Below, piece by piece: positions 26,289-34,879 of a stretch of 64,000 nucleotides of DNA. The translations under genes were made by a program, and so were the position numbers. Numbering within the stretch: position 1 is the first letter of the stretch; each line of letters begins with the position of its first letter. The stretch spans positions 17,065 through 81,064 of the forward strand of contig NZ_FNMV01000018.1 in NCBI RefSeq assembly GCF_900106645.1, in the 5' to 3' direction. The notes under the pieces are model-generated. The model worked only from the letters and a program-made list of their open reading frames with translations, was not told the origin of the DNA and searched no databases. The stretch comes from Flavobacterium degerlachei (GTDB lineage: Bacteria > Bacteroidota > Bacteroidia > Flavobacteriales > Flavobacteriaceae).

Positions 26289-27116
26289 ATGACACTTATG
26301 ACAAAATTGACATCAACATTTTTAGTCGGATTAATGGTATTTACTTCTTGCAAACAAAATCAAAACAAAATTGACTGGATTTTTGTTGAAGGTGGCAATT
26401 TTGAACAAGGTAAAAACCAAATCATCATTAGCGCTAAAGGCGACACAATAAATGGTTTTACAAGTCCACACAGAATGGTTGAACTTGATGACTTTTATAT
26501 AAGCAAATATGAGATAACCGTTAAACAGTTTAAGGAATTTTGTAAAGAAACAGATAGAAAAATGCCTAACGCACCTACTGAAAGTGCAAACGGAATTAAA
26601 GTAAATTACAAATGGATTGACGAAAATCCTATGCTTGCAACTTGGGACGAAGCAAATGATTTTGCAAAATGGGCAGGCGGAAGACTCCCTACAGAAGCAG
26701 AATGGGAATATGCAGCAAAAGGTGGGAAACAAACAAAAGGATTTAAATATAGTGGTAGCAATAATCCAATTGAAGTTGGTTGGGTAAAAGAAAACTCAGA
26801 CAGTACATTTCATAAAGTTGGACTTCTCAAACCTAATGAACTTGGAATATATGATATGACTGGAAATGTTGGCGAATGGGTTTTTGATTGGTATAATCCC
26901 GAAAAAGACAGTTTGGTAACTACGAAAAATCCACAAGGGCCAACCGAAGGAGAAGGAACATATAAAATTTCAAAAGGTGTTAGTTGGTTTTACGAAACAC
27001 AAAGTGCAGACGGAAAACCACTAGAATACGGTATTCATATGCCAGAAGTTAGATACCAATCTCCAAAAAGTACACGGAATGACGGATTTGGATTTAGAAT
27101 TGCAAAAAGCAAATAA
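26289..27116 (+). CDS. Formylglycine-generating enzyme (SUMF1)-like lipoprotein
   Basis: 275 residues. A lipoprotein signal (LVGLMVFTSC, Cys21) places it in the envelope. The rest is an FGE-sulfatase/SUMF1 fold: FVEGGNFEQG, FYISKYEITVKQFKEFC, ATWDEANDFAKWAGGRLPT, EAEWEYAAKGG, GNVGEWVFDWY and the end RNDGFGFRIA. True formylglycine enzymes oxidise a Cys in sulfatases with copper-binding Cys residues; I do not see that Cys pair here and no sulfatase lies nearby, so this is more likely one of the many SUMF1-fold proteins of another function (GldK/GldJ-like proteins in this phylum share the fold). It lies just after the cassette-like spacer, and a recombinase remnant follows it. Confidence 0.8.
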   Translation: MTLMTKLTSTFLVGLMVFTSCKQNQNKIDWIFVEGGNFEQGKNQIIISAKGDTINGFTSPHRMVELDDFYISKYEITVKQFKEFCKETDRKMPNAPTESANGIKVNYKWIDENPMLATWDEANDFAKWAGGRLPTEAEWEYAAKGGKQTKGFKYSGSNNPIEVGWVKENSDSTFHKVGLLKPNELGIYDMTGNVGEWVFDWYNPEKDSLVTTKNPQGPTEGEGTYKISKGVSWFYETQSADGKPLEYGIHMPEVRYQSPKSTRNDGFGFRIAKSK

Positions 27117-27149
27117 AAACTACTACCAACAGATAAGGATTCGTTGGGC
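27117..27149. other. Possible recombination junction behind the SUMF1-like gene
   Basis: Directly after the stop come ACTACCAACAGATAAGG (27120-27136) and GTTGGGC (27143-27149), the latter fitting the GTTRRRY core of attC-type sites. The recombinase remnant on the other strand breaks off here. Confidence 0.35.
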
Positions 27150-27364
27150 TTGAGCATCTTAGCCCCTTGGAGCATCGCCCAAACTTCAGCTTTACTGAGT
27201 GTTACAGCAATTTTTTTCTCATGCTTTATAGAAGGCAATCGCAAGTATTCATAAAGAAAGCCTTCGGATTTAAGTAGAAACCGAAGCCCATAAACAGTGT
27301 GTTTACAATACGTTTGTGAACGGGTTTTTGACTTTTTTGACTTTTTTGAAGATAAAACAAAAAA
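27150..27364 (-). pseudogene. Remnant of a tyrosine recombinase/integrase
   Basis: Reading the minus strand from 27364, about 70 codons are open and give HTVYGLRFLLKSEGF, then LPSIKHEKKIAVTLSKAEVW and AMLQGAKMLK. This is the region between the SAM-like DNA-binding domain and the catalytic domain of Bacteroidota phage-type integrases, as found next to IS91-like elements. The N-terminal part is missing beyond a stop at 27365-27367, and the whole catalytic domain (Arg-His-Arg-Tyr) is lost at 27150. So it is a fragment without function that marks earlier mobile-element activity. Confidence 0.7.
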
Positions 27365-27866
27365 TCATGTACTTACTCTGGATCCAATTCGGTGGAAATC
27401 TTCCCAAAATACAAAGCAAAACAGGAATATACAGACATTTGGATATTAGGAATAGCTAATTTCAATCAAAAAATTATTTCATAAGTAGATAAGAAAATAA
27501 TGGATAAATTTTTCCAACAAATAATAAAATATCGAGCAGAAAATAATTTGCCACCCGATACTTTGGAACGATTGGAAACTGACAAAATCATTATTGAAAA
27601 TAAAAACGAAATATGCATGTACTTAATGTGCGGGAATAAATTATAAAATGCGATTGTACTTTTCCTTTCACTTGAAGAGTAAAATAAAGCTACAATTAAG
27701 AGGTGAAATCTTCTAAAATACTGGTTCTACAGCGTAAAAACACCTAAAGTGCTATTCTAAAAACGCACAACACACTAGCTACAATTATATCCATTTTAAC
27801 AAAATAAGGCTTCATTAATACGTTTATTTTCAGTAAGTTTATATTTCCTTTTTATAAACTACAATT
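27365..27866. other. Accessory spacer with a possible small frame
   Basis: About 500 nt. A 48-codon plus-strand frame, 27500-27646, begins MDKFFQQIIKYRAENN and ends MCGNKL; its codon use is plausible but I know no relative, and it may be a remnant. The segment CATGTACTTA occurs twice (27366-27375 and 27615-27624). Otherwise I see nothing. Confidence 0.3.
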
Positions 27867-28784
27867 ATGAATCGCAACTACATAAAGCCACCCAATTTAT
27901 CGAATGAAAAATCGCTAAAGACATTAGTTGAAAACAGAACGGTTTACAATTTGAATCATTGTGAATTGAATCTTTTTGAAACTTATAAAGCGTCGGAATT
28001 GGTTCCTTTAAAGTTTAACGATTTAGTGGTTACTAGTATGCTAAGGGGAAAAAAAGTGATGCATCTTTTTGATGATCCTAGTTTCGAATATTTACCTGGC
28101 GAGACGGTTGTTATTCCCTCTAATGTAGAAATGAAAATTGACTTTCCAGAGGCTACAAAGAATAATCCCACGCAATGCCTAGCACTTGCAATTGACCAAC
28201 ATAAAATTACACAAACCTTAGACTTCCTGAATGAACGTTACCCTAAAGAAGGGAACAAGCAATTCTGGCATTTAGACTATCAGAATTACTATTTTTATAA
28301 TAATGTAGAGCTGGCCACAACCATTAATAAACTAGTTAAGGAATGCATGAGCACATCAGTCACTAAAGATGTTTTGGCTGATTTGACTTTGCAGGAACTT
28401 TTAATCCGAATTATCCAGACACAAACGACAAAATCCATTGATGACGGTTTGTATACAAATCCAAATTCTCCAATAACACAGGTACTGGAATATATACGGT
28501 TAAATTTAAGGGAAAACATCAGCCTTAAAAATCTAAGTGATATCTGCTGTATGAGTACTACTTCTTTTTATCGTTTTTTTAAAAGAGAATTAGGCATGAG
28601 CCCGATTGAGTTTGTTATCAGTGAAAAAATGCGATGTGCCAAAAAATTATTAAAAAACCCTAGCATACAAATCAATGAAGTATGCCATTTATCTGGTTTT
28701 GAAGACAGCAATTACTTTATTCGTTTGTTTAAAAAGCATGAAGGGATTACACCAAAGCAATACCAGCTATTATATGTAAACTAG
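27867..28784 (+). CDS. AraC-family transcriptional regulator
   Basis: 305 residues. The N-terminal ~190 residues are an AraC N-terminal sensor domain (LPGETVVIPSNVEMKIDFPE is a cupin-like stretch). The C-terminal ~100 residues have two helix-turn-helix motifs: ISLKNLSDICCMSTTSFYRF and the signature IQINEVCHLSGFEDSNYFIR with the end HEGITPKQYQ. It ends one nucleotide from the stop of the convergent DUF779 gene, next to aldehyde dehydrogenase, and is therefore the probable activator of that pair in response to an aldehyde or alcohol. That role is inferred from position. Confidence 0.9.
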   Translation: MNRNYIKPPNLSNEKSLKTLVENRTVYNLNHCELNLFETYKASELVPLKFNDLVVTSMLRGKKVMHLFDDPSFEYLPGETVVIPSNVEMKIDFPEATKNNPTQCLALAIDQHKITQTLDFLNERYPKEGNKQFWHLDYQNYYFYNNVELATTINKLVKECMSTSVTKDVLADLTLQELLIRIIQTQTTKSIDDGLYTNPNSPITQVLEYIRLNLRENISLKNLSDICCMSTTSFYRFFKRELGMSPIEFVISEKMRCAKKLLKNPSIQINEVCHLSGFEDSNYFIRLFKKHEGITPKQYQLLYVN

Positions 28785-28785
28785 C

Positions 28786-29160
28786 TTACTCTATATATTT
28801 TACAGGTTCTAAATTTAGCTCTTCTTCGGGAGTGAAAATTCTGTATTCAATTTGAAAGGTTTTCTTCAATGGGGTTTCTAATGAAAACCCTCCTACTCCA
28901 AATGCGTCAATTACCTTTAAGGTAAAATGGGCATGTTGCCAATACTCAAACAAATCTTTATCAACCCAGAATTCAGTTTCTTCAATGGTTCCGATGCATA
29001 CGTCTCCCATTCTTTGATAGAAACCTCCTTTTTCAAAACACTGTGGCTGTGATCCCTCACAGCAACCTCCAGCCTGATAAAACATTAGATCTCCATGTTT
29101 TTCCTTCAAATTTTTGATTAATTCTATCGCTTCTTCTGTGGCATCAATTCTTTTTATCAT
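28786..29160 (-). CDS. DUF779 protein
   Basis: 124 residues of the DUF779 family, commonly found next to acetaldehyde/NAD-aldehyde dehydrogenases. It is Cys-rich in the middle (QAGGCCEGSQPQCFEKGGF, residues 30-48; later MGDVCIGT), a pattern that could bind metal or a thiol. No signal peptide. It lies 76 nt behind the aldehyde dehydrogenase on the same strand and probably belongs to its transcript. Its biochemical role is not known to me. The stop codon nearly touches that of the AraC gene on the other strand. Confidence 0.88.
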   Translation of the reverse strand: MIKRIDATEEAIELIKNLKEKHGDLMFYQAGGCCEGSQPQCFEKGGFYQRMGDVCIGTIEETEFWVDKDLFEYWQHAHFTLKVIDAFGVGGFSLETPLKKTFQIEYRIFTPEEELNLEPVKYIE

Positions 29161-29236
29161 CTTTTCTAATTTAAAATAAAACCCGACAAATCCTACAATC
29201 TGTCAGGCTTATTATTAACCAATAATCTAAAATCTA

Positions 29237-30742
29237 CTAAAAGAAACCTAATTTCTTTTTATCATAAGAAATAAGCATGTTTTTTGTTTGGCGATAATGA
29301 CCAAGCATCATTTTGTGGTTTTCGCGTCCTATACCTGATTGTTTGTATCCTCCAAAAGGAGCACCTGCAGGATAAGCATGGTATTGATTGATCCATACAC
29401 GCCCCGCTTGAATTGCTCTTGGAACCTGATAAATTTCATGTGCATCACGTGTCCAAAGTCCAGCTCCCAAACCATACATAGTATCATTTGCAATAGCAAT
29501 TGCTTCTTCAGTTGTTTTAAAGGTAGTCACGGCTAATACAGGCCCGAAAATTTCTTCCTGAAAAATACGCATTTTGTTATTCCCCTTAAAAAGTGTTGGT
29601 TGAATATAATATCCACCGTCTAAATCACCACCCAATTTCTTAACATCACCACCTATTAATAACTCGGCACCTTCTTCTTTACCCAGTTTTATATAAGACA
29701 TGATTTTTTCTTTTTGTACCAATGACGCCTGCGCTCCCATCATAGTGGTTCTGTCTAATGGATTTCCCATTTTTATCGCTCCAGTTCTTTCAATTACTCT
29801 AGCAATAAATTTGTCGTAAATATCCTCATGAACTAAAAGTCTCGAAGGACAAGTACAAATTTCACCTTGATTTAAAGCAAACATTACAGCACCTTCAACC
29901 GCTTTGTCAAAGAAATCATCATCAGCATCTCCAACGGATTTCATAAAAATATTAGGCGACTTCCCTCCTAGTTCAAGTGTTACTGGAATAATATTTTCAG
30001 TTGCATATTGCATCACTAAGCGACCTGTAGTTGTAGAACCTGTAAAAGCAGCTTTTGACACTTTTTTATTCGTTACTAAAGCACGCCCTAATTCAGCACC
30101 AAAACCATTCACAATATTAATTACTCCTGGGGGCAGAATATCTCCTATCAACTCCATTAAAACAAGAATTGAAATTGGCGTACTTTCAGCAGGTTTTAAA
30201 ACTACCGTGTTTCCTGCAGCAAGTGCGGGTGCCAGTTTCCAAATTGCCATTAAAATAGGGAAGTTCCAAGGTATAATTTGTGCTATAACTCCCAATGGCT
30301 CACTTAGTGCAATTGAAACAGTTTGTGAGTCAAGTTCAGTAATCGAACTTTCCTCCGCTCTAATTACACCGGCAAAATACCTGAAATGGTCAATTGCCAA
30401 CGGAATATCTGCAGCCAATGTTTCACGGATAGCCTTACCGTTATCAACAGTTTCCACTGTGGCAATATATTCTAGGTTATCTTCCATAACCTGTGCAATC
30501 TTATTCAATAAGTTACTACGTTCAGTAACTGATGTTTTACTCCAACTTTGAAATGCATCATATGCTGTATCCACAGCCAAATCTAAATCTACTTTAGTTG
30601 AATGTGCAGCTCTTGTGAACACCTTACCATCAATGGGAGAAACCACATCAAAGTATTGACCACCGATTGGCGCTACAAATTTTCCGCCTATATAATTATC
30701 ATACGTTGCCTTAAATTCAGGTCTTTGTGCTATGTTGCTCAT
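29237..30742 (-). CDS. NAD-dependent aldehyde dehydrogenase (ExaC/AldB type)
   Basis: 501 residues; oxidises an aldehyde (acetaldehyde or a longer one) to the acid in the cytoplasm. The general-base region is [13 protein letters not shown] and the nucleophile is Cys296 in [11 protein letters not shown], aligned with Cys302 of human ALDH2; a second Cys298 is typical of the ExaC/AldB group. The C-terminal motif [20 protein letters not shown] is also of this group. Start ATG at 30742; a minus-strand TAAATTTG box lies just upstream. With the DUF779 gene and the AraC regulator it makes an aldehyde-handling unit. Exact substrate open. Confidence 0.93.
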   Translation of the reverse strand: MSNIAQRPEFKATYDNYIGGKFVAPIGGQYFDVVSPIDGKVFTRAAHSTKVDLDLAVDTAYDAFQSWSKTSVTERSNLLNKIAQVMEDNLEYIATVETVDNGKAIRETLAADIPLAIDHFRYFAGVIRAEESSITELDSQTVSIALSEPLGVIAQIIPWNFPILMAIWKLAPALAAGNTVVLKPAESTPISILVLMELIGDILPPGVINIVNGFGAELGRALVTNKKVSKAAFTGSTTTGRLVMQYATENIIPVTLELGGKSPNIFMKSVGDADDDFFDKAVEGAVMFALNQGEICTCPSRLLVHEDIYDKFIARVIERTGAIKMGNPLDRTTMMGAQASLVQKEKIMSYIKLGKEEGAELLIGGDVKKLGGDLDGGYYIQPTLFKGNNKMRIFQEEIFGPVLAVTTFKTTEEAIAIANDTMYGLGAGLWTRDAHEIYQVPRAIQAGRVWINQYHAYPAGAPFGGYKQSGIGRENHKMMLGHYRQTKNMLISYDKKKLGFF

Positions 30743-30764
30743 AATTATTTGATTTTAATTTTAT

Positions 30765-30772
30765 CAAATTTA
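30765..30772 (-). promoter_or_regulatory. -7 box of the aldehyde dehydrogenase
   Basis: Minus-strand TAAATTTG at 30772-30765. RNA would start near 30761, about 18 nt before the ATG. No TTG at the right distance, which fits a promoter that needs an activator such as the AraC protein. Confidence 0.45.
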
Positions 30773-30957
30773 CCTATCATATAACAATAGATATAGCATT
30801 ATTCGTTCAACTAATAGCATAAAATTTTCATATCAATTTATTTAACATTATATTATTAGCTTATTCGTAAATATTTATGGGTTATATTACAATATTATCA
30901 TTTTCAAGGCTTTTTGAACCCCTCAATAATGTCCTAAAAAACCAAAAAAATTGTTTC

Positions 30958-30985
30958 TTACTACAAACTGCAATCCTTATATTTG
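30958..30985 (+). promoter_or_regulatory. Promoter of pheT
   Basis: TTA at 30958-30960, a 17-nt spacer and TATATTTG at 30978-30985; start near 30990, leader about 47 nt. Confidence 0.6.
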
Positions 30986-31036
30986 CATCCGATACCGTAG
31001 GTCAAACTGACGAAGTACTCTTATTAAAAATCACAG

Positions 31037-33457
31037 ATGAAAATATCTTACAATTGGTTAAAACAATTCATTAAAATAGACTGGAATTCCGAAGAAACGG
31101 CAGCTTTACTTACCGATTTAGGTTTGGAAGTAGAAGTAGTCGAAAAATACCAATCTGTAAAAGGAGGATTAGAAGGTATAGTAGTAGGACATGTCCTTAC
31201 TTGCGTTCCCCATCCTGATGCTGACAGATTAAAATTAACAACAGTTGATATTGGTACTGGTACACCTATACAAATTGTTTGTGGAGCAGCAAATGTAGAT
31301 GCAGGACAAAAAGTTCCTGTAGCCACAATTGGTACTGTATTGTATGATAAAGAAGGTGGTTCTTTTACCATTAAAAAAGGAAAAATTAGAGGACAGGAAA
31401 GCCACGGAATGATTTGTGCCGAAGATGAATTAGGTCTTGGCGAAAGCCATGACGGAATCATGATCCTTGATACTGCTTTAGTTCCAGGGACAAAAGCATC
31501 TGAAGTTTTTAAAATAGAGAATGATGAGGTATTCGAAATTGGACTAACACCCAATCGTGCCGATGCGATGAGTCACTTAGGTACAGCTCGTGATTTGAGA
31601 GCTGGTTTACTGCAAAGTGGCGTGAATGTTGAATTGATTACTCCTTCAGTGAGTAATTTCAGAGTAGACATGAGAACGCTTAAAATAGACACTGTTATTG
31701 AACAACCACAATTATCACCAAGATATTGTGGTGTAACGATTTCTGGCATTAGCGTAAAACCTTCTCCAAAATGGTTACAAGATAGATTGAAAGCAATTGG
31801 ATTAAATCCAAAAAACAATATTGTCGATGTTACTAATTATGTATTACATGATCTAGGCCAACCTTTACACGCATTCGATGCTGCTAAAATCAATGGAAAA
31901 ATCATTGTAAAAACACTTCCATCAGGAACTAAATTTACAACCCTTGATGATGTTGAGCGTAGCTTACACGAGGAAGATTTGATGATTTGTGACGAAAAAG
32001 GTCCATTGTGTATAGCAGGAGTTTTTGGAGGTAAAAATTCTGGAGTATCAGAACACACAACTTCAATATTCTTAGAAAGCGCTTACTTCAATCCGGTAAG
32101 CATTAGAAAAACAGCAAAAAGACACCAATTAAATACAGATGCTTCTTTCCGTTTTGAAAGAGGAATCGACCCTACAATTACTGCATACGCTTTAAAACGT
32201 GCTGCTTTATTGATTCAAGAAGTAGCTGGCGGAGAAATCACATCTGATGTGAGTGATTTCTATCAAAAGAAACTAGAAGATTTTTCAGTGTTTCTAAATT
32301 TTGCAAATGCAGCAAAAATCATTGGACAAGAAATTCCAAAAGATACTATTAAGCAAATTTTAGTTTCTTTAGACATAAAAGTAAATAGCGTTTCTGAATA
32401 CGGATTAGGATTAACTATTCCTTCTTACCGTGTTGATGTGCAAAGAGAAATTGACGTTATTGAAGAAATCTTGCGAGTTTACGGATACAACAACATCAGC
32501 TTTTCTAAAAAACTAAATGCTACAGTTTCAAATTCTCCTAGAAATGAAGATTACAAACTTCAAAATATAGTTGCTACACAATTGAACTCACAAGGCTTTC
32601 ATGAAATGATGGCTAACTCATTGACAACAGCATCTTATGCAAAGCTGTCAGAAAATCTAAAGGAAGAACATAACGTAACAATGCTTAATCCTTTAAGCAA
32701 CGATTTAGCGACGATGCGTCAATCTTTATTGTTTTCAGGACTAGAAGCAATATCCTATAATATCAACCGTAAAAATGGCGATTTAAAATTATTTGAATTC
32801 GGAAAAACATACCACAAGTTTCTTTCTGGTTTTGAAGAGCACAAACATTTGACTTTATTAGTTTCAGGAAGCAGAAACAAAGAAAGCTGGACCACAGCTC
32901 AAAAGCCTTCTGATTTCTTTATGTTTAAAGGATATGTTGATGCTGTTCTTGCTCGATTTGGTATTGCAAAAACACAAAATAGTCCAGTAACTTCTGATGT
33001 GTTTTCGGAAGGAATTGCCATTGGAACTGGTCACAATACATTAGTGGAATTTGGAGTCGTTAAGAAATCAATATTGAAACATTTCGGAATTAAACAAGAA
33101 GTGTTTTATGCTGATTTTAATTGGGACGTGATTATAAAAGCGATCTCAGCTAAAATTAAATTTACTGACATTCCTAAATATCCTGAAGTGCGTAGAGATT
33201 TAGCTTTGCTAATCGATCAAAACGTAACTTACGATAACATTTACACTATTGCGAGACAAACGGAAAAAGCACTATTAAAAGGAATCAATCTATTTGATGT
33301 GTATGAAGGTGAAAATCTTCCAGAAGGTAAAAAATCATACGCCATCAGTTTTACTATTCAGGACAGTGCAAAAACACTTACTGATGCTCAGATAGACAAA
33401 ATCATGGGTAAATTGCAGAAGAACTTTGAAACAGAGCTTGGAGCAAGTTTAAGATAA
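31037..33457 (+). CDS. pheT: Phenylalanyl-tRNA synthetase, beta subunit
   Basis: 806 residues, normal for the bacterial beta chain, which pairs with PheS in an alpha2-beta2 enzyme that charges tRNA-Phe. Domains in order: tRNA-binding EMAP-like domain (about 40-150, GIVVGHVLTCVPHPDADRLK), B3/B4 editing domain (about 210-370), B5 domain (about 400-470), a catalytic-like core without activity, and the C-terminal anticodon-binding FDX-ACB domain (last ~95 residues, YPEVRRDLALLIDQNV). Start ATG at 31037 gives MKISYNWLKQFIKID. pheS is not adjacent, which is usual in this phylum. A perfect 13-bp terminator follows. Confidence 0.97.
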   Translation: MKISYNWLKQFIKIDWNSEETAALLTDLGLEVEVVEKYQSVKGGLEGIVVGHVLTCVPHPDADRLKLTTVDIGTGTPIQIVCGAANVDAGQKVPVATIGTVLYDKEGGSFTIKKGKIRGQESHGMICAEDELGLGESHDGIMILDTALVPGTKASEVFKIENDEVFEIGLTPNRADAMSHLGTARDLRAGLLQSGVNVELITPSVSNFRVDMRTLKIDTVIEQPQLSPRYCGVTISGISVKPSPKWLQDRLKAIGLNPKNNIVDVTNYVLHDLGQPLHAFDAAKINGKIIVKTLPSGTKFTTLDDVERSLHEEDLMICDEKGPLCIAGVFGGKNSGVSEHTTSIFLESAYFNPVSIRKTAKRHQLNTDASFRFERGIDPTITAYALKRAALLIQEVAGGEITSDVSDFYQKKLEDFSVFLNFANAAKIIGQEIPKDTIKQILVSLDIKVNSVSEYGLGLTIPSYRVDVQREIDVIEEILRVYGYNNISFSKKLNATVSNSPRNEDYKLQNIVATQLNSQGFHEMMANSLTTASYAKLSENLKEEHNVTMLNPLSNDLATMRQSLLFSGLEAISYNINRKNGDLKLFEFGKTYHKFLSGFEEHKHLTLLVSGSRNKESWTTAQKPSDFFMFKGYVDAVLARFGIAKTQNSPVTSDVFSEGIAIGTGHNTLVEFGVVKKSILKHFGIKQEVFYADFNWDVIIKAISAKIKFTDIPKYPEVRRDLALLIDQNVTYDNIYTIARQTEKALLKGINLFDVYEGENLPEGKKSYAISFTIQDSAKTLTDAQIDKIMGKLQKNFETELGASLR

Positions 33458-33479
33458 GAACTTCATATTATAAAAGTAA

Positions 33480-33513
33480 AAGTCCCAATTCTAAATTAGA
33501 ATTGGGACTTTTT
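33480..33513 (+). terminator. Terminator after pheT
   Basis: AAGTCCCAATTCT (33480-33492) pairs perfectly with AGAATTGGGACTT (33498-33510), followed by T. Confidence 0.88.
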
Positions 33514-33517
33514 GTAT

Positions 33518-33543
33518 AAAAAAAATCCCGTACATCTACGGGA
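33518..33543 (-). terminator. Terminator after the fasciclin gene
   Basis: TCCCGTA (33526-33532) and TACGGGA (33537-33543) form the stem; on the minus strand a run of eight T follows. It stands back to back with the pheT terminator. Confidence 0.8.
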
Positions 33544-33577
33544 CTTTTCAATCAACAAACAAACCAACCTCTTATAA

Positions 33578-34132
33578 TTATTGTTTTGGCAATAAAACTG
33601 CATTAACTACATGAATCACACCGTTTGATTGATTTACGTCAGCAATAGTAACTTGTGACATGCCTCCTTTTTCATCCGTGATGTATAATTTTTTTCCTTT
33701 CATCCACGCTGTCAATGTTCCACCACTTACAGTTTTCATCATTGCTTTTCCTTTTCCTTTTTTAATTGCCATAGCAATATCAGATCCATTCATTTTACCT
33801 GCTACAACATGATACGTAAGTATGGTTTGTAACATTTTTTTATTTTCTGGTTTCAATAGTGTTTCTACTGTTCCCATTGGTAATTTTTCGAATGCTGCAT
33901 TTGTAGGAGCAAAAACTGTAAACGGTCCTTTCCCTTGTAGCGTTGCAACCAAGTCTGCTGCTTTAACTGCTGCTACTAATGTTGTATGGTCTTTTGAATT
34001 AACCGCATTTTCGATAATGTTCTTAGAAGGATACATGGCGGCTCCACCTACCATAACTGTTTTTTGAGCGAAAGATGTTGCTCCAAATACTAATGCAAAT
34101 AATGCTACTGATAAAAATTTTCTAGTTTTCAT
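33578..34132 (-). CDS. Secreted fasciclin (FAS1) domain protein
   Basis: 184 residues. A signal peptide MKTRKFLSVALFALVFGAT-SFAQ is followed by one FAS1 domain: TTLVAAVKAADLVATLQGKG, FTVFAPTNAAFEKLP (the H1 motif), TILTYHVVAGKM and the end NGVIHVVNAVLLPK (the H2 motif). FAS1 proteins mediate adhesion in other organisms; in Bacteroidota they are common exported proteins of uncertain job. Rich in Lys and Met in the middle (KKGKGKAMMKTV). Export to periplasm or surface is likely; there is no lipoprotein Cys and no T9SS C-terminal domain. Single-gene unit with its own terminator. Confidence 0.9.
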   Translation of the reverse strand: MKTRKFLSVALFALVFGATSFAQKTVMVGGAAMYPSKNIIENAVNSKDHTTLVAAVKAADLVATLQGKGPFTVFAPTNAAFEKLPMGTVETLLKPENKKMLQTILTYHVVAGKMNGSDIAMAIKKGKGKAMMKTVSGGTLTAWMKGKKLYITDEKGGMSQVTIADVNQSNGVIHVVNAVLLPKQ

Positions 34133-34240
34133 AAATCTATTTATTAAAGTTATATAAAAGCATTTACGCTAAGAAAACAGATATGGTTTTAAAAAAGTAA
34201 AACTATTTTTTAATTCATTAATTACCAACATAATAAAAAC

Positions 34241-34275
34241 AAAAAAAGCTAAACTTCAAATCGAAATCTAGCTTT
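34241..34275 (-). terminator. Terminator of the DUF5362-like gene
   Basis: AAAGCTA (34245-34251) pairs with TAGCTTT (34269-34275); the minus strand continues into seven T. Confidence 0.55.
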
Positions 34276-34301
34276 AATGCTATTTAAAATCCTAATTTAC
34301 C

Positions 34302-34766
34302 TTAACTAAGAAAAGCGATGCCTCCAATAAGGATCGTAAATAGAAATATAATTCCATATAGTATTACAAACACCAAAGCTAAAACCCCCATAAACTTATA
34401 ATGCGATTTCAAGAAACTGAAAGATTCATTTAGCGCATCATTATCCTCATTTTTAAATGCAGCTTTCATTTTTGATGAAAATTGAAACAAATAATATACT
34501 GGAAAAAAATAAAGTGCCGCGATAACAACATAAATAAAACTTATAAATCCTCCTCCCATTCTTTGTAACATCGCCGTATCTCCTCCCATGCTATCTAATT
34601 TAGAGAATATCGTCCCAATAAAAACAGCTAATACAAGCATAAAACCTACGCCAACGAATCCTAAAATTGATAAAAAATAAGCCCACTTAGCTGTTTCTTT
34701 TAAAAACCGTTTAGAATCTTCATTTAAATAAAATTTTGAATTTTCCTGTAATGTAATTTCGTCCAT
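34302..34766 (-). CDS. Small membrane protein, DUF5362-like
   Basis: 154 residues with four hydrophobic segments (about 28-52, 72-96, 120-134 and 137-152). A soluble N-terminus (EDSKRFLKETAKWAYFLSIL) and a loop FQFSSKMKAAFKNEDNDALNESFSFLKSHYK resemble DUF5362 proteins of Bacteroidota; this is recall, not a search. No function is known to me. It lies between the fasciclin gene and rpsA on the same strand, with terminators on both sides, so it is a single-gene unit. Confidence 0.7.
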   Translation of the reverse strand: MDEITLQENSKFYLNEDSKRFLKETAKWAYFLSILGFVGVGFMLVLAVFIGTIFSKLDSMGGDTAMLQRMGGGFISFIYVVIAALYFFPVYYLFQFSSKMKAAFKNEDNDALNESFSFLKSHYKFMGVLALVFVILYGIIFLFTILIGGIAFLS

Positions 34767-34825
34767 ATTATATATTTATAAAGTTGGATATAAATATATA
34801 AAAAAATAGTAAGAAATTACAACAT

Positions 34826-34857
34826 AAAAAAAAGCCCCACATTACTGTGGGGCTTTA
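34826..34857 (-). terminator. Terminator after rpsA
   Basis: AGCCCCACA-TTAC-TGTGGGGCT (34833-34854); on the minus strand eight T follow. Confidence 0.9.
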
Positions 34858-34879
34858 CTATTATAAGAAAGATTGAGAA

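Noticed and set aside
26289..27116. GldK/GldJ gliding-motility identity for the SUMF1-like lipoprotein
   Set aside because: The fold is shared, but the protein is much shorter than GldK or GldJ and is not next to other gld genes.
29904..30551. A 215-codon plus-strand frame inside the aldehyde dehydrogenase gene
   Set aside because: Antisense shadow of a highly conserved gene; no independent motif.
30877..31074. A 65-codon plus-strand frame before pheT
   Set aside because: It contains the pheT promoter and overlaps the pheT start.
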